A stretch of DNA of 64,000 nucleotides from positions 124,001-188,000 of the forward strand of contig NZ_SJPP01000003.1 in the NCBI RefSeq assembly GCF_007860075.1. The letters are read 5' to 3'. Shown here piece after piece: positions 35,623-44,126 of this stretch. Both the position numbers and the translations under genes were made by a program. This DNA is from Symmachiella macrocystis. GTDB lineage: Bacteria; Planctomycetota; Planctomycetia; Planctomycetales; Planctomycetaceae. Every line of letters starts with the position of its first letter. Position 1 is the stretch's first letter. The notes beneath the pieces are model-generated. The model saw only the letters and a list, made by a program, of their open reading frames with translations, was not told the DNA's origin and did not search any database.

Positions 35623-37089
35623 GTGACTTTTGACGGTCCCTTAATTAAAAAACGATCCGTAAAGACCAAGATCATCGCCACTGTCGGTCCGGCGAGCGAA
35701 GACCTGTCGGTGATACGCCAGTTGGCAATTGAGGGGGTCGACTTATTTCGCTTAAATTTCGCGCACGGCGACGCGAACTGGCTGGCGACGATCGTCGAAC
35801 GAATTCGTCAAATCGAAATTGAGCTGCAGCGGCCGATCGGGATTCTGGGCGACCTGTGCGGCCCCAAAATCCGCCTCAATGAATTGCCAGACGACTTGAT
35901 GCATTGCAACGAAGGCGAAGTCTTTGAATTCGCCCGCGAAACGGACGCCGATCATCCGCGTCGGTTGACCTGCACCTACGAGCAATTGGTCGACGATCTC
36001 CGTGTCGGGGATCCGATTCTAATGGCCGATGGAACCGTCTCGATGGTTGTGACCGAATGCTATCCTGAAGAAGGACGGGTGGAATGTGTCGTCGAATTGC
36101 CCGGTGTCATCCGCAGCAAACAGGGCATCAATCTTCCCGGTGCAATCTTGAGCACCCCGAGTTTAACGGCCAAAGACCACAGCGACTTAGCCTGGGCCGT
36201 CTCGCATGAGATTGACTTCGTCGGGTTAAGCTTCGTCCGCAGTGCCGAGGACATTTTGTTGTTGCGACGCGAAATCAACGCCTTTGGAGACAAATCACAG
36301 CCGCAAATCGTTGCTAAAATCGAAAAAATGGAAGCGGTTGACGATCTGGATCGAATCCTGGAAGCGACCGATGCGGTGATGGTTGCCCGCGGTGATTTGG
36401 GGGTCGAAGTCGACATTGCGCAGGTCCCGGTCCTTCAAAAACGAATTATCAACCTCTGCAACCAATACCGCATTCCCGTGATTACCGCCACGCAGATGCT
36501 GGATAGTATGGAACGCAGCAACCGCCCCACGCGTGCCGAAGCGACCGATGTGGCAAATGCCGTTCTGGACGGTAGTGATGCTCTGATGCTTTCCGGTGAA
36601 ACCGCCATCGGGCAATATCCGATTGATGCGGTCTCGACAATGAGCCACATCGCCCACGAAGCAGAACGGCTGGTCCGCACCGGCGTCGATGCCGATCGAA
36701 TGAGCGGGCCCCGGACCCGGGCGCTGGCCATGACCGAAGCGGTGGCCGCTGGAGCCGGTGCAGCGGCTGAGCAACTCAACGCAGACTGGATTGTCGTTGC
36801 CACACACAGTGGAAAAACCGCGATGTCTGTTTCCAAGCAACGTCGGCAAGTTGCCATTCTGGGGCTCAGCGACCGTGTCGAGACCGCACGGAGCATGTGC
36901 TTGTATTGGGGTGTGACGCCGATGCTTACCGACGTGGTGAATCAGCAACCGCAAAAGATCATGAAAGTCGTCGCTGAATGGGGCCGCCGCCACTCTGTGA
37001 TTGCATCGGGGGACGAAATCGTGCTCATCGCCAGTACCAACTGGTCCACGCGCGGGCACGACTTGATGTTGGTGCATGTCGTGCCTTGA
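35623..37089 (+). CDS. pyk: Pyruvate kinase
   Basis: A 488-residue enzyme converting phosphoenolpyruvate and ADP to pyruvate and ATP. Start chosen at GTG with AGGGAG six bases upstream. Visible segments are VKTKIIATVGPAS at the N-terminus, FRLNFAHG, GDLCGPKIR, the PK signature IVAKIEKMEAVDDLDRIL, ARGDLGVEV, TATQMLDSM and PTRAEATDVANAVLDG. The allosteric C-terminal domain is present. ApgM follows after 105 bases on the same strand, so two successive steps around enolase sit together. Confidence 0.96.
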   Translation: MTFDGPLIKKRSVKTKIIATVGPASEDLSVIRQLAIEGVDLFRLNFAHGDANWLATIVERIRQIEIELQRPIGILGDLCGPKIRLNELPDDLMHCNEGEVFEFARETDADHPRRLTCTYEQLVDDLRVGDPILMADGTVSMVVTECYPEEGRVECVVELPGVIRSKQGINLPGAILSTPSLTAKDHSDLAWAVSHEIDFVGLSFVRSAEDILLLRREINAFGDKSQPQIVAKIEKMEAVDDLDRILEATDAVMVARGDLGVEVDIAQVPVLQKRIINLCNQYRIPVITATQMLDSMERSNRPTRAEATDVANAVLDGSDALMLSGETAIGQYPIDAVSTMSHIAHEAERLVRTGVDADRMSGPRTRALAMTEAVAAGAGAAAEQLNADWIVVATHSGKTAMSVSKQRRQVAILGLSDRVETARSMCLYWGVTPMLTDVVNQQPQKIMKVVAEWGRRHSVIASGDEIVLIASTNWSTRGHDLMLVHVVP

Positions 37090-37194
37090 TTGGCACAATT
37101 CACAACAGGGATTCGTTTGCGCAAGGGTTTCCACTATACTGACGCACCGATTTCCCTTTTTTTAACAGTCACACTTGCCTGCAAACTTGCCTCT

Positions 37195-38403
37195 ATGAAA
37201 TACGCCCTGATCATTCCCGATGGCTGCGCCGATGAAGCGCAACCCTCCCTTTCCGGCCAGACTCCGTTACAAGCGGCGGCAACGCCGAATATGAACGCCA
37301 TTGCCGAGACCGGCATCGTAGGACAAAGCGACAACGTCCCCCCTTCGCTCCCCTCCGGTAGTGATGTCGCCACGATGAACCTGTTTGGCTACGACGCACT
37401 CAAGTACCACACCGGCCGCGCGCCGCTGGAGGCGGCCGCTCAGGGAATTGTTTTGGGACCGCACGACTGGGCCGTCCGCTGCAATTTGGTGACCATTCAA
37501 GATGGAAACATGGTCAGCTTCACGGCTGAACAAATCCCCAATGCACTCGGCGCGCATTTAATCAGCTTGATGCAAAACGCGTGTGGCGATGACCATTGGG
37601 AATTTCACACCGGCGTCAGCTATCGCAATCTGTTGATTTATCGCGGCCACGGAGATGCCCCTCCCTTCGACGCCACCACGACCACCTACCCACCGCACGA
37701 CTTGACCGACGGTCCCGTGGCTGGACATCTGCCCTCAGGCACCGGGGCGGAGACGCTTCAACAGTTCATACAACAAAGCGAACAACTCTTCGCGGAGGAT
37801 GAACAAAACCGCGCCCGCGCGGCCACCGGGCAATTGCCGGCCAGTTCCGTCTGGCTGTGGGGCCAAGGCAGCCGGCCGCAGCTCGAACCATTTCAAGAGC
37901 GTTACGGAAAATCGGCTGCTGTGATCACAGCTGTCGACCTGTTGCGGGGAATTGGCCGACTGCTGGATTGGCGAATTGTCGACGTCCCAGGCGCCACCGG
38001 TTACCTCGATACGGACTACGCCGCCAAGGGCCGCGCCGCTATCGAGACACTTCAAGAGGTCGACTTTGTCGTTGTTCATGTTGAAGCCAGTGACGAAGCC
38101 TCGCACGAAGGGGACGTCGCTGCCAAAATCGAAGCCTTGGAACAAATCGACCGGCATATCGTGGGACCGGTGCACGAGTATTTGAAATCGACCGGTGATT
38201 ACCGCATCTTGGTCTCGCCCGATCATCCCACGTTCCTCCGCACCAAGACACACGCCCATGGCTTTGTCCCCTTTACCATCGCGGGAACAAATGTCGCTCA
38301 AGGCGAAGCTCAAACCTATGACGAGGTGACCGCAGCCGCCTCGGGCAGGCAATACGCTGCCGGGTGGACGCTGATGGCGGACTTCTTAGAGGGAACGTTT
38401 TGA
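37195..38403 (+). CDS. apgM: Archaeal-type 2,3-bisphosphoglycerate-independent phosphoglycerate mutase
   Basis: A 402-residue metal-dependent mutase interconverting 3- and 2-phosphoglycerate. The family start KYALIIPDGCADEAQ has the metal-binding Asp; SLPSGSDVATMNLFGYD carries the catalytic Ser; HVEASDEASHEGD near residue 300 and VSPDHPTFLRTKTHAHG near residue 340 provide further metal ligands. The longer frame adds 35 residues of non-coding sequence. It overlaps by 18 bases with the convergent kinase gene. It follows pyk. Confidence 0.93.
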   Translation: MKYALIIPDGCADEAQPSLSGQTPLQAAATPNMNAIAETGIVGQSDNVPPSLPSGSDVATMNLFGYDALKYHTGRAPLEAAAQGIVLGPHDWAVRCNLVTIQDGNMVSFTAEQIPNALGAHLISLMQNACGDDHWEFHTGVSYRNLLIYRGHGDAPPFDATTTTYPPHDLTDGPVAGHLPSGTGAETLQQFIQQSEQLFAEDEQNRARAATGQLPASSVWLWGQGSRPQLEPFQERYGKSAAVITAVDLLRGIGRLLDWRIVDVPGATGYLDTDYAAKGRAAIETLQEVDFVVVHVEASDEASHEGDVAAKIEALEQIDRHIVGPVHEYLKSTGDYRILVSPDHPTFLRTKTHAHGFVPFTIAGTNVAQGEAQTYDEVTAAASGRQYAAGWTLMADFLEGTF

Positions 38404-39012
38404 GCTGACCGGTTTCCCCAATTCGAGCCAAGGCTCAATCTCTTGCTGTTGCCGCAGATTGATCCAGCCCACGCGGGGAATGCTCTTGGCCAATTGATAA
38501 AAGTGACTATCGATCAGCCGTCGCGACTGTACGGCGGCAATGTCGCGTTTTTTGGGTAACGACACGGATTTGGCGAACACCAGTTCTGCCGCTTCGAAAC
38601 AGACTGCTGCCCGGGCGGCAATGCTGTCGCTGGTCACTTCCCAGTTGTGGGGTAAAGCCTCGGAACTATTATCGTCGTGACGTAAAAATGCCTCACTGGC
38701 TAAGACGGTCACCTGTCCCGCTTTGGCATGAGCTGCGGCCTCCGCAGGAGTAGAAACCGGCACGCATTGCGGTAGCACATTGCACAACAAACCTTCGTTG
38801 ATGCTGAGTGACCGGACCGCCAACCAATGCGCGGCTTCGTCTCCCAAGCTGTGCACGGCATCCCAACGGCGTACGACGTCAGCGACGCCTCCGCCTCCCA
38901 CTGCCAACACCGCCGTCGTTTCCGGACGCTGCGCAATCAACCCTTCAACCCGCTCCGCCAGACCGGCAACTTCCAACAAACTGCCACCGATTTTAAATAC
39001 AGTGATAGGCAT
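38386..39012 (-). CDS. Amino-acid-kinase-fold protein, possibly C1 cofactor related
   Basis: A 208-residue protein. The fold is shown by TVFKIGGSLLE at the start, VGGGGVADVVRRWD near residue 45 and EVTSDSIAARAA near residue 140, which bind phosphates and ATP. It is short, like the archaeal MfnE kinase of methanofuran synthesis, and planctomycetes often carry methanopterin and methanofuran C1 genes. That role is inference from fold and lineage; no other C1 gene is visible nearby. The start is the ATG before MPITVF, downstream of a palindromic repeat. Confidence 0.6.
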   Translation of the reverse strand: MPITVFKIGGSLLEVAGLAERVEGLIAQRPETTAVLAVGGGGVADVVRRWDAVHSLGDEAAHWLAVRSLSINEGLLCNVLPQCVPVSTPAEAAAHAKAGQVTVLASEAFLRHDDNSSEALPHNWEVTSDSIAARAAVCFEAAELVFAKSVSLPKKRDIAAVQSRRLIDSHFYQLAKSIPRVGWINLRQQQEIEPWLELGKPVSSKRSL

Positions 39013-39021
39013 TAAGAAATT

Positions 39022-39044
39022 AGGGTGCGTCGTGACGCACCTTT
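39022..39044. repeat. Palindromic intergenic repeat, copy A
   Basis: GGTGCGTCGTGACGCACC (39024-39041) is a perfect inverted repeat with a two-base spacer. The 23-base context matches 40554-40576 with three mismatches. It lies ten bases upstream of the kinase-fold gene start. Confidence 0.7.
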
Positions 39045-39137
39045 CTATACAAAGACAAAGGATTAACCCAACGCCATACACCTTGGCGGAAAGACTGCCG
39101 TTTCGATGGAACATGGATCGTCATCCGTTGTGAAAAA

Positions 39138-39169
39138 CCCTCACCCCGGCCCTCTCCCAAAGGGAGAGG
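39138..39169. repeat. GC-rich hairpin repeat, copy 1
   Basis: CCCTCACCCCGGCC followed by the perfect hairpin CCTCTCCC-AAA-GGGAGAGG. A related copy is at 45887. Such strings are common boilerplate between genes in many bacteria. Confidence 0.65.
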
Positions 39170-39228
39170 TAGATGACATCAAAAACGGCTCAGCTGGAAC
39201 TTCGCCCTCCCGCTGCGCGTCATTTTAC

Positions 39229-40107
39229 TTAATCGATAATTTTGTTGATCGGTGTCTCTACGATGCCTTGTGCGCCGGCGGTGCGCAGTTTGGGTACGAT
39301 TTCGCGGACAAATGATTCATCCACAATTGTCGAGACCGCCACCCATTGCGGATCGGACAGCGAGGCCACGGTTGGTTTTTGCAGCGCCGGCAATGTGCTT
39401 AATACCGTTTCTAGGTCAGCCCGCGAAACGTTCATCATTAAGCCCACCTTTCCCTCAGCAGCGAGGCAGGACTGCAGCATCAAGGCGATGTTGTCAATCT
39501 TCCCTTTTTTCCACGGGTCGGCGATCGAGTCGTTGTTGGCAATAAACCGCGTGGTGCTTTGCAACACCTCCGCGACGATCCGTAGATCGTTTGCCCGCAA
39601 CGACGATCCCGTCTCGGTGACCTCGACAATCGCGTCGGCTAACTTGGGCGGTTTGACTTCCGTGGCTCCCCAGGAGAACTCGACATTCACGTTCGTGTTG
39701 TGCTTGGCAAAAAAGGACTTTGTCAAACCGACCACTTCGGTCGCAATCCGTTTGCCTTCCAAATCCTCCGGTTTTTGCACGGGCGAATCTTCAGGCACGC
39801 ACAGCACCCACCGCACTGGGCGACGGCTGACTTTTGAAAACATCAGTTCGCAGACCTCGGTGACATCGGCGTCGTTCTCGACCACCCAATCGTGCCCGGT
39901 GATGCCCGCGTCCAACAGGCCCTGCTCGACATACCGCGCCATTTCCTGTGCGCGAATCAACAGGCACTCGATCTCCACGTCGTCGATTTCGGGATAATAC
40001 GAGCGCGAGGAAAACTTGATGTTGTAGCCCGCTTTTTTAAATAGCTCACCCGTGGCGTCCTTCAAACTGCCGGCGGGGATGCCCAATTTCAAAATCTGTT
40101 CAGCCAT
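39229..40107 (-). CDS. hisG: ATP phosphoribosyltransferase, long form
   Basis: A 292-residue enzyme starting histidine synthesis by joining ATP and PRPP. The first part has [14 protein letters not shown] and [19 protein letters not shown], then [17 protein letters not shown] (PRPP-binding). The C-terminal 75 residues form the regulatory ACT-like domain that distinguishes the long form and mediates histidine feedback. The ATG lies six bases after the hisI stop; a TTG four codons earlier is less likely. It is the second gene of a hisI-hisG pair. Confidence 0.95.
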   Translation of the reverse strand: MAEQILKLGIPAGSLKDATGELFKKAGYNIKFSSRSYYPEIDDVEIECLLIRAQEMARYVEQGLLDAGITGHDWVVENDADVTEVCELMFSKVSRRPVRWVLCVPEDSPVQKPEDLEGKRIATEVVGLTKSFFAKHNTNVNVEFSWGATEVKPPKLADAIVEVTETGSSLRANDLRIVAEVLQSTTRFIANNDSIADPWKKGKIDNIALMLQSCLAAEGKVGLMMNVSRADLETVLSTLPALQKPTVASLSDPQWVAVSTIVDESFVREIVPKLRTAGAQGIVETPINKIID

Positions 40108-40115
40108 GTGTGTCG

Positions 40116-40499
40116 TCAATTCTTCTTGTAGACTTCTTTCGGATCAAAAACGCGTTCGCCCACCGTCTGGAAGTTTTCACCCCCATCGGTGACCTGGCGG
40201 AAGAAACAGCTCCGGTAACCTTCGTGGCAAGCAGCCCCGCCGATTTGGTTGACCTTGATCAGCAGCGTGTCGGCATCGCAATCAAAGTAAATCGCTTTGA
40301 CCTCCTGCACATTGCCGCTCTCTTCGCCTTTGCGCCACAGTTTATTGCGGCTGCGACTGAAATAACAGACGCGGCCGGTCTCGAGCGTCTCTTGGTACGC
40401 TTCGGCGTTCATATAAGCCAACATCAACACATCGCCGGTCGCTTCGTCTTGAGCGATCACCGGCAACAGCTCCGCCTTAGAAAAATCAGGTCCCGTCAC
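40116..40499 (-). CDS. hisI: Phosphoribosyl-AMP cyclohydrolase
   Basis: A 127-residue metal enzyme for the third step of histidine synthesis. Zinc- and magnesium-binding residues are in [10 protein letters not shown] (near residue 85) and [11 protein letters not shown] (near residue 105). The length fits stand-alone HisI without the HisE domain. hisG follows nearly contiguously and is probably co-expressed. Confidence 0.95.
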   Translation of the reverse strand: MTGPDFSKAELLPVIAQDEATGDVLMLAYMNAEAYQETLETGRVCYFSRSRNKLWRKGEESGNVQEVKAIYFDCDADTLLIKVNQIGGAACHEGYRSCFFRQVTDGGENFQTVGERVFDPKEVYKKN

Positions 40500-40553
40500 G
40501 GTTCAGTTTCCGTTATTTGTATGGTTTGGTGATTCCATGGAGAGCGCGCCCGC

Positions 40554-40576
40554 AGGGTACGTCGCAACGCACCTTT
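40554..40576. repeat. Palindromic intergenic repeat, copy B
   Basis: AGGGTACGTCGCAACGCACC followed by TTT; 20 of 23 bases match the copy at 39022. It lies upstream of hisI, between it and the DUF1501 gene. Confidence 0.6.
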
Positions 40577-40740
40577 TACTCGAAAAAGCACAGACGCCCC
40601 CAAGCCAGTAAGGTAACACGAACCGCCGCACGTGGCCAGTTTGTGGGCGGGGAAAAGTGGGGCATCCCGGCACGACGCAAAATTGCTCACCGATTTATGA
40701 ATCCCCGCTCATCCGGCGCAGCCCGGCTAACCACCGCCAC

Positions 40741-42051
40741 TCACACCAATTCGCGGATCAACTCACGCCGTTCCAGCACGTAGCGTGGGCGGCCGGCGAA
40801 ATCGTCGAAGGTCATGGCGGGGTCGATACCCAGGTGACGGTAGAGCATGGCGAGGACGTTTTCCGGCTGGTATGGTGCCTCGGCGGGGATTTCGCCTTTT
40901 GAATTCGAGGCTCCCAGAATCCCCGGCTTGAGTCCGCCGCCGGCGAGGGCGACGCTCATTACGGCTCCCCAGTGTCCGCGGCCCGCATCTTTATTGAAGC
41001 GGGGTGAACGGCCAAATTCGCCCATGGCGACCACCAGGACGTCTTGTTGCAGTCCACGGTCGTAGAGATCGTTCACCAAAGCGGCCATGCCGCGGTCGAA
41101 CTCAACGCCGTTTTTGACAATCCGTTTGGGCAAACTTCCGTGGTGGTCCCAACCGGTGCTGCGGACAGTGACACACGTGACCCCCGCTTCGACCAACCGC
41201 CGCGCCAACAACATGCCCTGTCCGGCAGTGCTGCGGCCATAGGCGTCGCGGAGTTTGACGTCTTCACGAGTAATGTCAAACGCCTCGCGCGCCGCTGAGC
41301 CGGAGACCATATCAAATGCTTGAGTCGTGAACTGATCGATCGCTGCGGAAGAACCTTCAAGATCCAACATCCGCCGGTCATCATCCAATGCTTTCAGCAA
41401 TCCGCGCCGATCGTCGAGCCGTCGCATGTCCATTCCGCCGGCCAAAGCCAGGTTGCGGACCTTGAACTTCTTTTTGGAGGGATCGTCGATCGTTTCAAAC
41501 GCATTGCACCCTTTGCCCAAATGCGCCGAGCCGCCGTTACGCATGGTATTAGGGATCGCCACATAAGCGGGTAAGCCCGCGGTGTTCGCGCCGCGAACTT
41601 TGTGAATCACCGAACCGAAACTGGGCATCTGATTCGGCCCCCCCTTGGGGCCTGTCTTGTAGTATCCGGTCTGCGACAGGTGGCTCGACGGATCGTGGTT
41701 GTTTTTGCGGTGATGGATCGAACGGATGATCGTCAGCTTGTCGAGAATCTTGGCTTGCTGCGACATCGTCTCGCTGAAGTACGCGCCCGGTTGGTTCGTC
41801 TGTACTGAACTCATCGGTCCGCGATATTCCACCGGCGCCAACGGTTTGGGATCGTAGGTTTCGAATTGCGTCGGACCACCAGCCAGCTCAACAAAAATTA
41901 CAGCGGTCTTACGTGAGGCTTGTCCGGCAGCAGCGCGTTGCCGCAGCAAATCGGGCAACGTAGCCGCCCCCAGTCCCGTCAACCCAGCCTGCAGGATCGT
42001 CCTCCGTGATACGTTTCCGCAATCGTGTTGAATTGAGACAGGGGTTTGCAT
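40741..42051 (-). CDS. DUF1501 protein with Tat signal, second copy
   Basis: About 436 residues. The start is the ATG following GGAG by five bases; the frame extends seven codons upstream. The Tat signal VSRRTILQAGLTGLGAATL is at residues 15-33. DUF1501 segments include VELAGGPTQFETYDPKP near residue 53 and GEFGRSPRFN near residue 350. It is clearly diverged from the DUF1501 protein at 27-28 kb. No partner gene is adjacent; its role is unknown. Confidence 0.9.
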   Translation of the reverse strand: MQTPVSIQHDCGNVSRRTILQAGLTGLGAATLPDLLRQRAAAGQASRKTAVIFVELAGGPTQFETYDPKPLAPVEYRGPMSSVQTNQPGAYFSETMSQQAKILDKLTIIRSIHHRKNNHDPSSHLSQTGYYKTGPKGGPNQMPSFGSVIHKVRGANTAGLPAYVAIPNTMRNGGSAHLGKGCNAFETIDDPSKKKFKVRNLALAGGMDMRRLDDRRGLLKALDDDRRMLDLEGSSAAIDQFTTQAFDMVSGSAAREAFDITREDVKLRDAYGRSTAGQGMLLARRLVEAGVTCVTVRSTGWDHHGSLPKRIVKNGVEFDRGMAALVNDLYDRGLQQDVLVVAMGEFGRSPRFNKDAGRGHWGAVMSVALAGGGLKPGILGASNSKGEIPAEAPYQPENVLAMLYRHLGIDPAMTFDDFAGRPRYVLERRELIRELV

Positions 42052-42721
42052 CACCGCTCCTTCCAAGGACAAAACGAATCGCAGACAAGACGGCCACGGG
42101 CGAACCCATCAACCATTATCAATGTATCGGCTGTGAAGAGGTAGGTCAATTAAAGTTCGGTTCTCCAGTCAAATCGTGGTGGACGCGTAAGTGCGCGAGT
42201 CCATCCTTGAATGCTTATTTTCAGCGGGATAGCTGATTTCATAAAACGATTCGGGATGATATTGAGAAATTCCAGAGATGGCTGTAACACCCATATGCCG
42301 AGCAAGAATTGCCCCGTCAATTCGGGCAGTGGATTCGATGCAAAGTGCCTGCAGCCTTCTGTCCAGCGAATTCAAACGAAGGTGACGGGAACCGACCGGG
42401 TATCTACCTAGAATGAATCTCCCTTGTCGGCTGAGGACGGCCCGTGTTTCGGCGTCTGCCACTTCAATTCAGCGATGGCAATATGGGAGCCGGTGACCGA
42501 CGTGAAAACAGGATTTGTGGGTGTGACCGTCGTGGTTCGGCAACGGAAGGTTATCCGAAACAGCTGAACTCGTCCGGTCGCCCATTTGGGCCATCAATTC
42601 TCATGGATGATGGCGTCACCAGAACCGCGCGGCGGAAAGCTGTCAATTCGAACTGGCAACCAGTAAGATCCAGTGCCTTTCCCTCTGTCCAGAAGTCCCA
42701 CGAAGTGCTGGCGTAAAGAAC
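42052..42721. other. Long gene-poor stretch
   Basis: 670 bases between the DUF1501 and GyrB-like genes. A 97-codon frame on the minus strand (42169-42462) is open but has no ribosome site or protein-like pattern that I trust. No terminator or repeat was identified. The GC is slightly lower than that of neighbours. Confidence 0.4.
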
Positions 42722-43771
42722 ATGAGCAACTCCAATTTGACGTACATTGAGTCAGTCCAGGAACGCCCGGCAATGTATATTGGGTCGAAGGACTTCTTCG
42801 GGCTCGTGCATTATATTGTTGGCGCGGTGAACCTCAATCTTCGACGCCAGCCAACGTACCTCACCTTTTCGCTCGCCAACGGACGATTCACGATCGAGTC
42901 CGATGCCGATTTGAGAGTGGAGCAGTACGACGATGGAACGCTCTCTCCGTTTGAGAGTTTGCCAAAGCAAAAATCTGAATACTGGATCGATGCCGACTAT
43001 GACGGCACAGTTCTCAACGCCTTCTCGGCATCGTTATCTGTCGAAGCGTCTTCTCTCCAACGTCAATGGGCGATTGAGTATCACAAAGGTTGCCGCGAAT
43101 CACTCCATATCCAAGAGGCGGACGCCACGACAAAACCTTATTCAAGGATTTCATTTGTTCCCGATCCAGCAATCTTCAAAGTCAAGGCGTTTTCTCCCTA
43201 CAACTTCCACAGCTATCTGAAACGACTGAGCTTCCTGAACCCCGATGTGCGATTTGGCGTCACGATTGACGGTCGGAAAGAAGAGTACCATTTTGCAAAC
43301 GGGATTAGAGACATGTTCGAGTGCGTCTCGTCGCCATATCAACTCTTGCACGAGCCGATCCATTTTCGAGTCACAGAAGACAACGTCGATATCGAGTTGA
43401 TCTTCGCCTTTCAGAGCTGGAAAGGTGATGTGTGCTGGTCGTTCATCAACAAGGGGCGTGCGGTGGAAGGTGGAACGCACGAAACAGGATTGGCGGCCGG
43501 TCTTGAAGCCATTCGTGCCAAACTCGATATGGGAGGGGATGGAGTGATGTATGATCGCAACAACGGGATTGTGGGCATCATGTCGCTGAGTTACGCGGAT
43601 ATTACTTGGTCAGGTTGTATCAAGGCGAAAATCAAAAACCCCGAACTTGAGCCACTCGTCGAGCGACTGGTTACCAGAGAATCTTCGAAATGGATTGAGG
43701 AGCATCCACAAGTAGCGGCTGAAATAAAGGAAATTGGGACGTTCACTTTCCCTGAGGCTGCGGAACTCTAG
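42722..43771 (+). CDS. Stand-alone GyrB-like protein with degenerate ATP site
   Basis: A 349-residue protein matching only the first two domains of DNA gyrase B. VQERPAMYIGS (12-22) matches the gyrase start; PDPAIF (147-152) and LKRLSFLNPDVRF (166-178) close the ATPase domain; FINKGRAVEGGTHETGL (241-257) and the lysine loop near 301 mark the transducer domain. Toprim and C-terminal domains are missing. In an ungapped comparison the catalytic Glu is Gly34, the Asn is Leu38, and the DxGRG motif is lost. ATP hydrolysis is therefore unlikely. Gyrase mimic or regulator is a guess; no partner gene is close. Confidence 0.7.
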   Translation: MSNSNLTYIESVQERPAMYIGSKDFFGLVHYIVGAVNLNLRRQPTYLTFSLANGRFTIESDADLRVEQYDDGTLSPFESLPKQKSEYWIDADYDGTVLNAFSASLSVEASSLQRQWAIEYHKGCRESLHIQEADATTKPYSRISFVPDPAIFKVKAFSPYNFHSYLKRLSFLNPDVRFGVTIDGRKEEYHFANGIRDMFECVSSPYQLLHEPIHFRVTEDNVDIELIFAFQSWKGDVCWSFINKGRAVEGGTHETGLAAGLEAIRAKLDMGGDGVMYDRNNGIVGIMSLSYADITWSGCIKAKIKNPELEPLVERLVTRESSKWIEEHPQVAAEIKEIGTFTFPEAAEL

Positions 43772-44126
43772 TCAAAACGAATTAAGGAAGGACTCAGCCC
43801 GACATAATTTGGACTATCGGCCTTGCCAGGATTCCTGCACAGCGGTCCGACGATTTCGTTCCTCAATTTGGTCTCTCAGTTTTCTCATCAGTGGCGCGAC
43901 TGACCTGAGCCGTTGGTGTACGTCAGAATCGACAGCTTAGGATAAGACAGACAGGATCATGGGGCATTCGCATTGGGTGCCCGGGTCAGCATTTGAAATG
44001 CCTACAACGGCGGAATTGTGTCATTAACTCGTCACCCGTGACATTATCCAGAAATCGACCGAATTTCGGAATCAGCCATTCCACAACTTTCCCCGCTCCC
44101 ACGCGAAGGAAACCCGCTCCACACGG
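43772..44126. other. Intergenic stretch, no clear content
   Basis: 355 bases between the GyrB-like gene and the symporter stop. Frames are short. No terminator with a T tract or repeat is evident. Confidence 0.4.

Noticed and set aside
37090-37194. N-terminal extension of the phosphoglycerate mutase frame
   Set aside because: Family start is KYALIIPDG; the extension is non-coding spacer.
39138-39169. Possible CRISPR unit
   Set aside because: Only a single hairpin string with no spacers or regular array; treated as an intergenic repeat.
42169-42462. 97-codon minus-strand frame in the gene-poor zone
   Set aside because: No ribosome site and random-looking composition; kept only as a remark.
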